Source: Phyllobacteriaceae bacterium (lineage in GTDB: Bacteria; Pseudomonadota; Alphaproteobacteria; Rhizobiales; Rhizobiaceae). From it: a stretch of 64,000 nt of DNA. The notes under the pieces were generated by a model. The model saw only the letters and a list, made by a program, of their open reading frames with translations, ran no database searches and was not told the DNA's origin. Below are positions 25,841-34,226 of this stretch, one piece after another (position 1 is the first letter of the stretch; each line of letters starts with the position of its first letter). The stretch spans positions 248,001 through 312,000 of the forward strand of contig JADJTR010000003.1 in NCBI GenBank assembly GCA_016711085.1, written 5' to 3'. The position numbers were made by a program, and so were the translations under genes.

Positions 25841-28117
25841 TCAGCCGCCGAGGTAGGTCCGCCAAATTGCGCCGAGCACGTTGGAGTAATCGTCGGTCCA
25901 GGGGCGGACCGCGGCGAAACCCTGCCTTTCGAGATGCGGGCTGGCGGCAAGCGCGGCAAAATCAGCCTCGTCATTGGCAAGGAATGCGACGCGGCTCGCC
26001 GTTTTGAACACGTCCGGACCTCCCGTCGATGTCACGCCGGGGAAACCGCCGACCAGGACCTTCATGCCCAAGGCGGCGCCATTGGCGGCAAGGACCGAGC
26101 CAAGCTCCATGTGACGGTTGGAAATGTGCATGACAATCAGGCCATTGGCCTTGAGCTTGGCGCGGTAAAGCGCGAGCGCCTCGACCGTCATCAGGTGAAC
26201 CGGAATGGAATCGGACGAGAAGGCATCGATGACCAGAATGCCATAGGCGCCCTCGGCTTCGGCGGCGAGCTTGAGGCGTGCATCGCCGATGACGATCCGG
26301 CTGTCGCCGGCGCATTCCGGCATGAAGCGGAAAAGGGCGGAATCAGTGGCGAGATCGACGACATCGCGGTCGATTTCGAAAAAATCCCAAGTCTCACCGT
26401 CCTGACGATAGCAGGCCAGGCTGCCGGCTCCGAGGCCGACAATGCCGGCGCGGCCGAGTTTGCCGCCGAGGCGCTTTCGCGTTTCGGCAATGGCGTCCGC
26501 CATGCCACTGGCGGAATGGTAGTAGGTGAGCGGTTCCGGTTTGCCGGCAAGGGCGTTGCCGGTTTCGTCGGCAAAACGCATTGCGCCATGCATCGTCGTG
26601 CCATGCATCATGCGGCGATATTGTCCCTCGACGCCTTCGACGACCGTGGTGACGCCGAAAAAGGAGCGCCGGACAGCCACCGGTGGATTGATCGAGGCGA
26701 TTTCGGTCACCAACATCACCGCGACCGCGAACAGCCCGAAACCGAGCAAAGGCCGGCGGCGGATCAGGACCAGCATGGCAATCGCCAGCGCCGCGCCGTT
26801 GACGGCGAGTTGCGCGGTCAGTGTATCGGCGGGAAACAAATGGCGGGCGAAGAACGGCGTGGTTGCGCCGATGGCAAGCGCAACCACGACAGTCGCGCCG
26901 ACCTGCTTCGCGCCCGATTGCCACACCGGACCGAGCGCCAACAGTGCGGCTGCGATCAGGATGGGGTATTCGGCGATGGAGTTGAATAACTGCGGCGCAA
27001 TCAGGCTCGCGAACACGCCGCCGATGACGCCGCCGACCGACATCAGGAAATAGAACGACGTCAGGTGGGCCGCGGCCGGTCGTTTTGACGCCAGCGTGCC
27101 GTGCGCCGCCATGGCGGCGATGAAAAAGAAGCCGTAATGGGCGCCAACGCCGAGCCATGCGGGGAATTCCACGCCGACGGCGAGCGAAATCACCGCGCCC
27201 ACGGCGGCGAAAGGCAGCAGCGTTTCCATCCATGATGCGGCAAAGAGCGGCTTCTGGCGGAAAACCAGCACGAAAGTCAGCAGAAACAGGGCGAGCGGAA
27301 TCACCCAGAGGAATGGTGCGGCGGCAAGATCGGTCGACACCTGGGCTGTGACGGCAACCAGCAGACCAGAGGGAATGGCGGCAAGGCCGATCCAGGCCGC
27401 CTTGTCCCGAAATGACGGAGCGGGACCGGCATCGGCCAGACCGGGAGCATCGTTGGTGTTCTCGCCGATGGCGCCATTGCGCATGGCCGTGGCGCCGCTC
27501 AGCGCGATCGATACCGCAAGCGTGACGAAGCCGACGGTCCATAGCGTCCCCTGCACGGGAACCGAGGTCAACGGCTCGAACGCCAGGATGTAGAGAAAAA
27601 GCGAAGCGAAGCTGCCGATATTGCTGGCGCCATAGAGGAAATAGGGATCGGCGGCGTGCGGATGCCCGGAGCGGGCGAACCAGGCCTGCAGCAGCGGGCC
27701 ATTGGCCGATACCGCGAAAAACGGCAGGCCGACGGAAACGGCGAAAAGACCGAGCAGCCACAGGGCCTGACCGGTTTCGGGCGGATTGTCCCATGAGGCG
27801 GGAATGGCGATCGGCAAGGCCATGAACGCCACGGCCATGACGGCAAGATGGACCACGATGGCGCTTTTCAACGGCAATCGCGACGTCAGGACATGGGCGT
27901 AACCGTAGCCGGCAAGCAAGACCGCCTGAAAGAAGACCATGGCGATCGACCAGACGGCGGGCGAGCCGCCGAGGCGCGGCAGCACCATCTTGGCGAAGAA
28001 AGGCTGGACCGAAAAGAGCAGGAAGGCGCTCAAAAACAGCGTGAACGAAAACAGCGCCAGCGCCGCGCGGTCCGAAACCCATGGAGCGCGCCGCAATTCA
28101 GACTGGACAATCGACAT
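25841..28117 (-). CDS. Fused membrane/spermidine-synthase-like protein
   Basis: A 758-residue protein. The first about 480 residues contain roughly a dozen hydrophobic helices resembling an MFS-like or SpeE-associated membrane module (LFSFTLFLSAFLLFSVQPF, AVWSIAMVFFQAVLLAGYGY). The C-terminal part is a spermidine-synthase-type Rossmann methyltransferase-like domain with IVGLGAGSLACY, FFEIDRDVVDLA and ILVIDAFSSDSIPVHLMT. Such fusions are common in bacteria, but their product is not established, and this one lacks a demonstrated decarboxylated-SAM site. Likely an inner-membrane protein. The frame is intact and monocistronic. Confidence 0.88.
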   Translation of the reverse strand: MSIVQSELRRAPWVSDRAALALFSFTLFLSAFLLFSVQPFFAKMVLPRLGGSPAVWSIAMVFFQAVLLAGYGYAHVLTSRLPLKSAIVVHLAVMAVAFMALPIAIPASWDNPPETGQALWLLGLFAVSVGLPFFAVSANGPLLQAWFARSGHPHAADPYFLYGASNIGSFASLFLYILAFEPLTSVPVQGTLWTVGFVTLAVSIALSGATAMRNGAIGENTNDAPGLADAGPAPSFRDKAAWIGLAAIPSGLLVAVTAQVSTDLAAAPFLWVIPLALFLLTFVLVFRQKPLFAASWMETLLPFAAVGAVISLAVGVEFPAWLGVGAHYGFFFIAAMAAHGTLASKRPAAAHLTSFYFLMSVGGVIGGVFASLIAPQLFNSIAEYPILIAAALLALGPVWQSGAKQVGATVVVALAIGATTPFFARHLFPADTLTAQLAVNGAALAIAMLVLIRRRPLLGFGLFAVAVMLVTEIASINPPVAVRRSFFGVTTVVEGVEGQYRRMMHGTTMHGAMRFADETGNALAGKPEPLTYYHSASGMADAIAETRKRLGGKLGRAGIVGLGAGSLACYRQDGETWDFFEIDRDVVDLATDSALFRFMPECAGDSRIVIGDARLKLAAEAEGAYGILVIDAFSSDSIPVHLMTVEALALYRAKLKANGLIVMHISNRHMELGSVLAANGAALGMKVLVGGFPGVTSTGGPDVFKTASRVAFLANDEADFAALAASPHLERQGFAAVRPWTDDYSNVLGAIWRTYLGG

Positions 28118-28173
28118 GAAATATTCCCCGCAGGACCACTCCGGGAAATAGCAGGGGCAACTGAAGGAAGCGT

Positions 28174-28632
28174 TTATGCCGGGCCGCCGCCGTAAATGGC
28201 GTCGGCGCGTTCGGCGAAGGCCTGGCTGAAACGATGGAAGGCGCGGTCGAACATCGCGCCCATCAGCGTTCCCAGCACTTTGTTGCGGAACTCGTAATCG
28301 ATGAAAAAATGCACGTCGCAGGCCCCCTCGCCCGCCGGCGCAAAGCGCCAGCGATTGTCGAGGCGCGAAAACGGCCCGTCGAGATAGGCGACATCAATGG
28401 CGAATTCGGCCGGTTTCAGCAGCACCTGGCTGGTGAAAGTCTCGCGGATTGCCTTGTAACCAACGGTCATGTCGGCAATGAGCAAAGTCGCGCCTTCGCG
28501 TTCCTTTTTCTGGCGGATGACGAGCGCCTCGCACAGCGGCAGGAATTCCGGGTAGCGCTCGGCATCGGCGACGAGGGCGAACATGTCCTCGGCGCGGTGC
28601 TGCGCCCGGCGCGTGTCAGAGAATTTCGGCAA
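28174..28632 (-). CDS. RatA/COQ10-family START-domain protein
   Basis: 152 residues with the START/polyketide-cyclase fold: RRAQHRAEDMFALVADAERY, then PEFLPLCEALVI, and VHFFIDYEFRNKVLGTLMG. The alphaproteobacterial members resemble mitochondrial COQ10, which binds ubiquinone; E. coli RatA has been linked to 70S assembly. Which role applies is unknown. The frame opens with TTG 28632, two bases after the lipA stop, and I see no ATG or GTG alternative, so it depends on translation coupled to lipA. Confidence 0.88.
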   Translation of the reverse strand: MPKFSDTRRAQHRAEDMFALVADAERYPEFLPLCEALVIRQKKEREGATLLIADMTVGYKAIRETFTSQVLLKPAEFAIDVAYLDGPFSRLDNRWRFAPAGEGACDVHFFIDYEFRNKVLGTLMGAMFDRAFHRFSQAFAERADAIYGGGPA

Positions 28633-28634
28633 GA

Positions 28635-29600
28635 TCAGGCCGCCGCTGCGCGTGCGGCGCGCAATTTGGCGAAATCGTCGCCCGCGTGATGCGACGAGCG
28701 GGTCAGCGGCGATGCCGCAACAAGCAGGAAGCCTTTCGAATAGGCGATTGTTTTATAGGCCTCGAATTCGTCAGGCGTGACGAAGGCGATGACGGGATGG
28801 TGCTTCTTCGTCGGCTGCAAATACTGGCCGATGGTGAGGAAATCGACGTCGGCGCTGCGCAGATCGTCCATCAATTGCAGGACCTCGTTCCGCTCCTCCC
28901 CGAGGCCGACCATGATGCCCGATTTGGTGAACATCGACGGATCGAGTTCCTTCACCCGCTGCAGCAGACGGATGGAGTGGAAGTAGCGCGCGCCGGGCCG
29001 AACCGTCAGGTAGTTCGACGGCACCGTCTCGAGATTGTGGTTGAACACGTCGGGTCTCGCCGCGACGACGATCTCGAGCGCTCCGTCCTTGCGCAAAAAA
29101 TCCGGGGTGAGCACCTCGATGGTTGTCGCCGGCGAAGCCTCGCGAATGGCGCGGATGGTTTCGGCGATGTGGCGCGCGCCGCCATCGTCGAGATCGTCGC
29201 GGTCGACCGAGGTGATGACCGAGTGGGTGAGGCCCATGTCGCGCACGGCGCGGGCAACCGATTCCGGTTCCGCCGCGTCGAGCGGCGCCGGCTTACCGGT
29301 GGCGACGTTGCAGAAGGCGCAGGCCCGCGTGCAGGTGTCGCCCATGATCATGAAGGTGGCGTGCTTCTTTTCCCAGCATTCGCCGATGTTGGGGCAGCCC
29401 GCCTCCTCGCACACGGTGACGAGTTTGTTGGCCTTCACCAATGCGCGCGTTTCCAAGTAGCCGCGCGAAGTCGGGGCCTTGACGCGGATCCAGTCCGGCT
29501 TGCGGGCGATTTCGTTGTCCGGCCGGTGCGCCTTTTCGGGATGGCGCGCAGCGGCCGCTCGGCGCGGATCGTTGTTGAGCAGATCAATGGTGACGGTCAT
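28635..29600 (-). CDS. lipA: Lipoyl synthase
   Basis: LipA is a radical-SAM enzyme that inserts two sulfurs into protein-bound octanoyl groups. The 321-residue protein has both cysteine clusters: CEEAGCPNIGEC (auxiliary cluster) and CTRACAFC (radical SAM), plus VTSVDRDDLDDGGA and the C-terminal RSSHHAGDDF serine that ligates the auxiliary cluster. Its targets include the lipoyl domains of PdhB and PdhC encoded a few kb away, and its partner LipB is at 45.2 kb. Confidence 0.97.
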   Translation of the reverse strand: MTVTIDLLNNDPRRAAAARHPEKAHRPDNEIARKPDWIRVKAPTSRGYLETRALVKANKLVTVCEEAGCPNIGECWEKKHATFMIMGDTCTRACAFCNVATGKPAPLDAAEPESVARAVRDMGLTHSVITSVDRDDLDDGGARHIAETIRAIREASPATTIEVLTPDFLRKDGALEIVVAARPDVFNHNLETVPSNYLTVRPGARYFHSIRLLQRVKELDPSMFTKSGIMVGLGEERNEVLQLMDDLRSADVDFLTIGQYLQPTKKHHPVIAFVTPDEFEAYKTIAYSKGFLLVAASPLTRSSHHAGDDFAKLRAARAAAA

Positions 29601-29681
29601 TCAGTCGCCCCGGATGTCGCTGTATTGCGCCAAGTCATTGCCATATTACATTCCCGGTCCAAACAGAACACGGAGCAACGC

Positions 29682-29987
29682 ATGGGCCGTATTCGCGCAT
29701 GGTGGAACCGGCTGTTCGCCGCTGATCCCGATCCGGTCCCGGAGGAGCCCGCGGCCTGGATCGCCTACAGACTGGAGAGGATGACGCCGGCGGCGCGTCT
29801 CCGGGCCGAGGCGCTGCGCCAGGAAGCCGCCGAGGATTTCGGGTCACTCGACAAGGCTGACGACTGGCTGACCGGCGCCATCCCGTTTCTTGGCGATCGC
29901 ATTCCGATCGACATCATGCACGACGAAACCGGCGCGAACGCTGTCATGATTGCGCTTCACAACATGCGCTACGGCATTTTTTCCTGA
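29682..29987 (+). CDS. Conserved-looking hypothetical protein
   Basis: A 101-residue soluble protein starting at ATG 29682 behind CGGAGC. It opens with a basic, tryptophan-rich helix (GRIRAWWNRLFAADPDP) followed by an acidic, mainly helical body with EPAAWIAYRLERMTPAARLR and a C-terminal HDETGANAVMIALHNM segment. No motif or membrane segment identifies it. It is divergent from lipA and converges on the small membrane protein at 29995, eight bases between stops. Function unknown. Confidence 0.65.
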   Translation: MGRIRAWWNRLFAADPDPVPEEPAAWIAYRLERMTPAARLRAEALRQEAAEDFGSLDKADDWLTGAIPFLGDRIPIDIMHDETGANAVMIALHNMRYGIFS

Positions 29988-29994
29988 CACACGG

Positions 29995-30279
29995 TCACGG
30001 CGCCTTCGGCCTTTCCGTCTTGCCGAAGAACCACAGGATAAGGATGGCGCCCGCGGCGGCGACGATAAGGTTCGACAGGAAGCCGAAATAGGAAATGCCG
30101 AGCAGCCCGGCCAGCGTGCCGCCGACAAACGAGCCGGCGATGCCAACAAGGATGTTGGTGAGCAGGCCGTGCTGGCGGTTCATGGCGCGCTCGGCGATCC
30201 AGCCGGCCAGGAATCCGATGACAAGCAGGCCCAGAAAACCGACGCCCGGCATGCCGAGAAGGCCGTAACCGTGGTCCAT
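29995..30279 (-). CDS. GlsB/YeaQ/YmgE-family small membrane protein
   Basis: 94 residues with three hydrophobic glycine-rich helices: LLVIGFLAGWIAERAM, the family signature NILVGIAGSFVGGTLAGLLG and a final NLIVAAAGAILILWF helix. The family (transglycosylase-associated proteins) is often stress-induced in Gram-negative bacteria, with unknown biochemical role. A paralogue lies at 30755-31003, with a secreted protein between them. Confidence 0.88.
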   Translation of the reverse strand: MDHGYGLLGMPGVGFLGLLVIGFLAGWIAERAMNRQHGLLTNILVGIAGSFVGGTLAGLLGISYFGFLSNLIVAAAGAILILWFFGKTERPKAP

Positions 30280-30332
30280 GATGATATTCCTTTCAGTAAA
30301 TTATCGGTGCTTGTTCAAGCTACGATGCAAGT

Positions 30333-30743
30333 TCAGCACTGGTGCGAATAGCGGAACACCAACGTGTCGACCGTCCTGCGGCCGGTTGGCTGGCAGTTCT
30401 CGTAGACCTCGCGTTCCCCGGTCATTTCCACGCGCGTCTGGCTCGAATTCACCGGCCCTTCCACGTGATATTCGAGTGGCGATCCGGGACAGGATTTGGA
30501 AAATACCCTCGCCGTTCCCGAATACCAGTTTCCCGATTTCTCGCCGTCGAATAGCAGCGTGTGCTTGCGTATGCCGGCAGCGGCCAGGCCGGCTTTCGGC
30601 TTCTCGTAGGAAAAGAGGCGCGCGGGGCCTTCGGCTTCGAGCCGCATCAAGGAACCGTTGTGGGTCCAGCAGGAATCGGCGAGCGCTGGCGCGGGCGCCG
30701 CGACGATCGCAGCGGCGAGGATGGTCGAGCGAAGGGCGTCCAC
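30333..30743 (-). CDS. Secreted hypothetical protein with several cysteines
   Basis: 136 residues from GTG 30743 with a clear signal peptide (LRSTILAAAIVAAPAPALA) cut near ADS. The mature part has WTHNGSLMRLEAEG, a beta-rich middle with KSGNWYSGTARVF and four cysteines (SCWTHN, SKSCPG, YENCQP and the terminal HQC), probably forming two disulfides in the periplasm. I do not recognise the family. It lies between two GlsB-like membrane proteins on the same strand, with 11 bases to the upstream one, so an operon is likely. Confidence 0.7.
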   Translation of the reverse strand: MDALRSTILAAAIVAAPAPALADSCWTHNGSLMRLEAEGPARLFSYEKPKAGLAAAGIRKHTLLFDGEKSGNWYSGTARVFSKSCPGSPLEYHVEGPVNSSQTRVEMTGEREVYENCQPTGRRTVDTLVFRYSHQC

Positions 30744-30754
30744 GGAGTTCCCCG

Positions 30755-31003
30755 TCAGGCGACCAGGCGCGCCAGAAGCACGACGACAATCGCGCCGATG
30801 GTCGCGGTCACGACCTGACTGACCATCGGATTGGAAATGCCGAGATTGATGCCCAAGAACGAAAACAGGAAGCCGCCGACAAACGCGCCGATGACGCCGG
30901 TGATCAGATAGCGCACCAATCCGCCGCCGCCGACGACGAAAGAGGCGAGAAAGCCGGCAATGAGGCCCATAGCGAGGAAAATGCCGAGCGCTTTCACGTC
31001 CAT
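30755..31003 (-). CDS. GlsB/YeaQ/YmgE-family small membrane protein
   Basis: 82 residues, three glycine-rich membrane helices (IFLAMGLIAGFLASFVVGGG, YLITGVIGAFVGGFLFSFLG, VTATIGAIVVVLLARL). Start ATG 31003 follows an AGGGAGAA ribosome binding site; a longer reading from 31030 is less likely. It is a diverged paralogue of the protein at 29995-30279. Confidence 0.88.
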   Translation of the reverse strand: MDVKALGIFLAMGLIAGFLASFVVGGGGLVRYLITGVIGAFVGGFLFSFLGINLGISNPMVSQVVTATIGAIVVVLLARLVA

Positions 31004-31170
31004 AGTGGTTCTCCCTGAACTATCCCACACTGGGCAATATAGGCCAAAAGGTCCGGCGTGTCATCGGCGGCGCCGTCCGCCAGCGCCCGGAGACGCGGGC
31101 GAGCCGGGTTTTCGCTGCTTCGAAGCTCAACGGCGTCCCCTGCCATGCGCTTCTTGCAATCTGGCGCGGG

Positions 31171-31799
31171 CTAGACGTCTTCCGTCGACAGCATGGCCGC
31201 GATACTCCGGTCGGTATCGTTGGTGCTTGCGCCGAGTCCCGCGGCCACATCCTGACGATCCGTCAGCGAGCGATTCTGGCTGAACTTGCGCTTGCCCTCC
31301 ATGCGCGCAATCTCCAAGTGGACGCCGACGATGCCCCGGAGCTGCGCACGAATGTAGGCGTCCGGCGCATCGCCGACCGCCCATGGGTGTTCCCGGTCCG
31401 CCTCGTGCCGGTCGGTTTGGCGGCGGACAACGGAACGAAGGCGTTCCGGATCGTCGAAAAACTCGGCCGGCCCGCAGGCGTGCACCGCCTCGTAGTTCCA
31501 GGTGGGAACCACCTTTCCGCCATCCAGTTTCGAGCGATACCAGGAAGGCGAAACATAGGTGTCAGGCCCGAGGAAGATCACCAGCGCCTCGCCCGACTCG
31601 CCCTTCCATTGTCCGTTCGCCTTCGCGAGGTGGCCGTAGAGCGTTCCATGCTCGCCCTCGGCCTCATCGAGGATCATCGGCAGGTGCGTGGCGACAAGGC
31701 CCTCCGCGCCCGCTGTAATGAGCGTCGGCAGGCGCGCCTCGCGCATGATCCGGCGCAACTCCGCCGGTTCTTGCGTCAGAAAGGCCGGGGGTGTGTAGA
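31171..31799 (-). CDS. PaiB-family FMN-binding protein, start codon abnormal
   Basis: PaiB-type proteins have a split-barrel FMN-binding fold and are annotated as negative transcriptional regulators. The frame has YTPPAFLTQEPAELRRIMRE, the family pattern GLVATHLPMILDEAEGEHGT, LYGHLAKANGQWK, a YVSPSWY motif and VPTWNYEAVHACG. The N-terminus characteristic of the family begins at YTPPAF, where the preceding codon is ATC (31797-31799) instead of ATG, with AGGAA nine bases before. The first usable codon inside is TTG 31758, which would remove 13 conserved residues. ATG-to-ATC change or sequence error is likely. Confidence 0.8.
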
Positions 31800-31822
31800 T
31801 GAATTCCGCTTCCTGATCGGGG

Positions 31823-33265
31823 TCATGCGTTCAACACTCGCCCGTAGGCGTCCAGAACGCTTTCCTTCATCATTTCCGACAGGGTCGGGTGCGGGAAGAC
31901 CGTGTGCATCAGCTCTTCCTCGGTGGTTTCGAGGTTCATGGCGACAACGAAGCCCTGGATCAGTTCGGTCACTTCCGCGCCGACCATGTGCGCGCCAAGG
32001 AGCTGGCCGGTCTTGCGGTCGAATACCGTCTTGATCAGGCCCTGGTCCTCGCCGAGCGCGATGGCCTTGCCGTTGGCGCCGAAGGAGAAGCGGCCGACGC
32101 GCACCTCGTGGCCGGCCTCCTTCGCCTTCGCTTCGGTGAGGCCGACGGAGGCGACCTGCGGATGGCAATAGGTGCAGCCGGGGATCTTGGACTTGTCGAG
32201 CGGATGGACGCCAGACAATCCGGCGATCGTTTCGACGCAGATGACGCCCTCGTGCTCGGCCTTGTGGGCGAGCATGGGCGGGCCGGCGACATCGCCGATG
32301 GCGTAAACTCCCGCCACATTGGTGCGGCCGTAACCATCGACGACGACGCAGCCGCGATCCGTTTTCACGCCCAGCGCTTCGAGGCCGAGGCCCTCGATGT
32401 TGCCCTGCACGCCGACGGCGGAAATCAGCCGGTCAGCTTCGATGATCTCCGTCTTGCCGCCCTTCATCTCGACCGTGGCGCGTACCGCATTGGCAAGCTT
32501 CTCGACCTTCGTGACCTTGGCTTCGGTGTGGATTTTCAGGCCCGATTTTTCGAGGCTCTTGCGCGCCAGGCCGGAAATCTCGGCATCCTCGACCGGCATG
32601 ATTGTCGGCATCAGCTCCACAACGGTCACGTCGGAGCCCATCGAATGGAAGAACGAGGCAAATTCGATGCCGATGGCGCCGGAACCCATGACCAGCAGGC
32701 GTTTCGGCAATTCGGCCGGCACCATCGCCTCGAAATAGGTCCAGATCAGCTTGCCGTCCGGCTCGATGCCAGGCAGCGCGCGCGGCCGCGCGCCGGTGGC
32801 GACGATGATGTGCTTGGCTGTGTAGGTCCCCTCGCCCTTTGCCCCTTTCGGGGCGGGATGCTGCGGCTGCATGGCCGGCTTTGTCGATTTCCCGACGACG
32901 ATTTCGCCCGGTTTGACCAGCTTCGCCTCGCCCCAGATCACGTCGATCTTGTTCTTTTTCATCAGAAAGCCGACGCCGGCGTTGAGGCGGGCAGAAACGC
33001 CGCGCGAGCGCTCGACCACCGCCTTGACATCGGCGGCGATGGTCCCCTCGATCTTCAGGCCGTAATTTTTCGCGTGTTCGGCCAGATGCTTGACCTCGGC
33101 CGAGCGCAGCAGCGCCTTGGTCGGGATGCAGCCCCAGTTGAGGCAGATGCCGCCCAGATGCTCGCGCTCGACAATGGCCGTCTTCAGGCCCAATTGCGCG
33201 GCGCGGATGGCGGTGACATAGCCGCCCGGGCCGGACCCGATGATGATGACGTCGTAATCGGCCAT
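31823..33265 (-). CDS. lpdA: Dihydrolipoyl dehydrogenase (E3)
   Basis: FAD flavoprotein that reoxidises dihydrolipoyl groups of the pyruvate dehydrogenase complex. The 480-residue protein has FAD-binding GSGPGGYVTAIRAAQLG, the redox disulfide GGICLNWGCIPTKALL, NAD-binding GSGAIGIEFA, the GYGRTNVAGVYAIGDV motif and the C-terminal HPTLSE with the catalytic His. Unlike many Lpds it has an insertion around residues 130-145 (GKSTKPAMQPQHPAPKGAKG), as seen in the pdh-linked Lpd of alphaproteobacteria. A GGAGGG site precedes ATG 33265. Confidence 0.97.
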   Translation of the reverse strand: MADYDVIIIGSGPGGYVTAIRAAQLGLKTAIVEREHLGGICLNWGCIPTKALLRSAEVKHLAEHAKNYGLKIEGTIAADVKAVVERSRGVSARLNAGVGFLMKKNKIDVIWGEAKLVKPGEIVVGKSTKPAMQPQHPAPKGAKGEGTYTAKHIIVATGARPRALPGIEPDGKLIWTYFEAMVPAELPKRLLVMGSGAIGIEFASFFHSMGSDVTVVELMPTIMPVEDAEISGLARKSLEKSGLKIHTEAKVTKVEKLANAVRATVEMKGGKTEIIEADRLISAVGVQGNIEGLGLEALGVKTDRGCVVVDGYGRTNVAGVYAIGDVAGPPMLAHKAEHEGVICVETIAGLSGVHPLDKSKIPGCTYCHPQVASVGLTEAKAKEAGHEVRVGRFSFGANGKAIALGEDQGLIKTVFDRKTGQLLGAHMVGAEVTELIQGFVVAMNLETTEEELMHTVFPHPTLSEMMKESVLDAYGRVLNA

Positions 33266-33278
33266 GGCAGAAGCCCTC

Positions 33279-33848
33279 CTATGGCGTTCGATCGCGAATG
33301 AGCAGAACCCATTGGCGCGCGGTCTGGTTTTCGGCAAAGGGAACGAAAGGGCGACGTCCGGCCTCGACGAAACCGGCCGACGCGTAAAGCGCCAACGCCT
33401 TGGCGTTATTGTCTTCGGTAATGAGGCTCAGCGCCCGGTCGGCGCGGGCGATTTCGGCTTGCATCAAAGCACGACCGATCCCCCGTCCGCGAAATCGCGG
33501 ATAGACAGCGAGACCATCGATGAAACGCGTGCCTTCGGCGGTTGATTTGAGTTCGTTGAGCGGCACAAGCGCAGCGTCCGGCGGATCGCCGCCTTCCCGT
33601 TCGGCCTCGATCGGGTAGGACAGCAGCGAACCGGCGACCACACCGTCGATTTCCGCCACCAAGGCGTTGCGCCAGGAAAACGGGCCGTCGATGAAGGCAA
33701 ATCCGTCACGCGCGCCCTGCAGCGGGCGCTCCGCTTCGCCGGCATCGACGTAAATCTGCAAAACCCTTGTCGTCAGTCCATGCGAGGCGACATCGTCGAG
33801 GATGGCCAGATCGGCGCTGTCGGCGCGGGTTGCCGGGCGGATATGCAC
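33279..33848 (-). CDS. GNAT-family N-acetyltransferase
   Basis: 189 residues starting with GTG 33848 (MHIRPATRADSADLAIL). The acetyl-CoA site is FIDGLAVYPRFRGRGIGRAL, a standard GNAT motif A (Q/RxxGxG/A), followed by ITEDNNAKALALYASAGFVE motif B. The substrate is unknown. It sits between ydcH and lpd in the direction of the pdh genes, 13 bases before the lpd start, so it is probably co-transcribed; insertion of an acetyltransferase gene into this operon may hint at metabolic regulation, which is only speculation. Confidence 0.88.
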   Translation of the reverse strand: MHIRPATRADSADLAILDDVASHGLTTRVLQIYVDAGEAERPLQGARDGFAFIDGPFSWRNALVAEIDGVVAGSLLSYPIEAEREGGDPPDAALVPLNELKSTAEGTRFIDGLAVYPRFRGRGIGRALMQAEIARADRALSLITEDNNAKALALYASAGFVEAGRRPFVPFAENQTARQWVLLIRDRTP

Positions 33849-33897
33849 TCTGTCAGCTCCCTCGCCGCGCAGCGGCCTTGCGGGAGCGGATGGGCGA

Positions 33898-34134
33898 TCA
33901 GGCCCTGAGCATCCCGAAAATCTCGTCTTTCAGTCTCAAATGCTGCTTGCGCATCGCCTCCAGATGGAAGTCATCGGTCGGCTGCACTTCCTGTTCGGCG
34001 AGCACGATTTGCTTGTTGATTTCCTGGTATTCGTTGGCCAGGCGGTGAAAATGCGCGTCGGTTTCCTTCAGCACATGAATCCGCCCGGCGAATTCCGGGA
34101 ATTCTTCGGTCAACTCGTGGGGAAAGTAGGTCAT
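33898..34134 (-). CDS. YdcH-family DUF465 protein
   Basis: 78 residues from ATG 34134 (an upstream ATG at 34152 would add six). It shows the DUF465 pattern: FPHELTEEFPEFAGRIHVLK, DAHFHRLANEYQEINKQI and LRLKDEIFGML. Members are small helical coiled-coil proteins of unknown role; they are frequent in alphaproteobacteria. It lies between pdhC and the GNAT gene on the same strand. Confidence 0.88.
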   Translation of the reverse strand: MTYFPHELTEEFPEFAGRIHVLKETDAHFHRLANEYQEINKQIVLAEQEVQPTDDFHLEAMRKQHLRLKDEIFGMLRA

Positions 34135-34226
34135 GATCGCGTTGCTCCGCATTCGATGACCAAACCTCGCCCGCCCTCGCCCTTCCCTCCTTGATGCGTA
34201 TCAAATCGTCAACAGATGCAGCCGCC

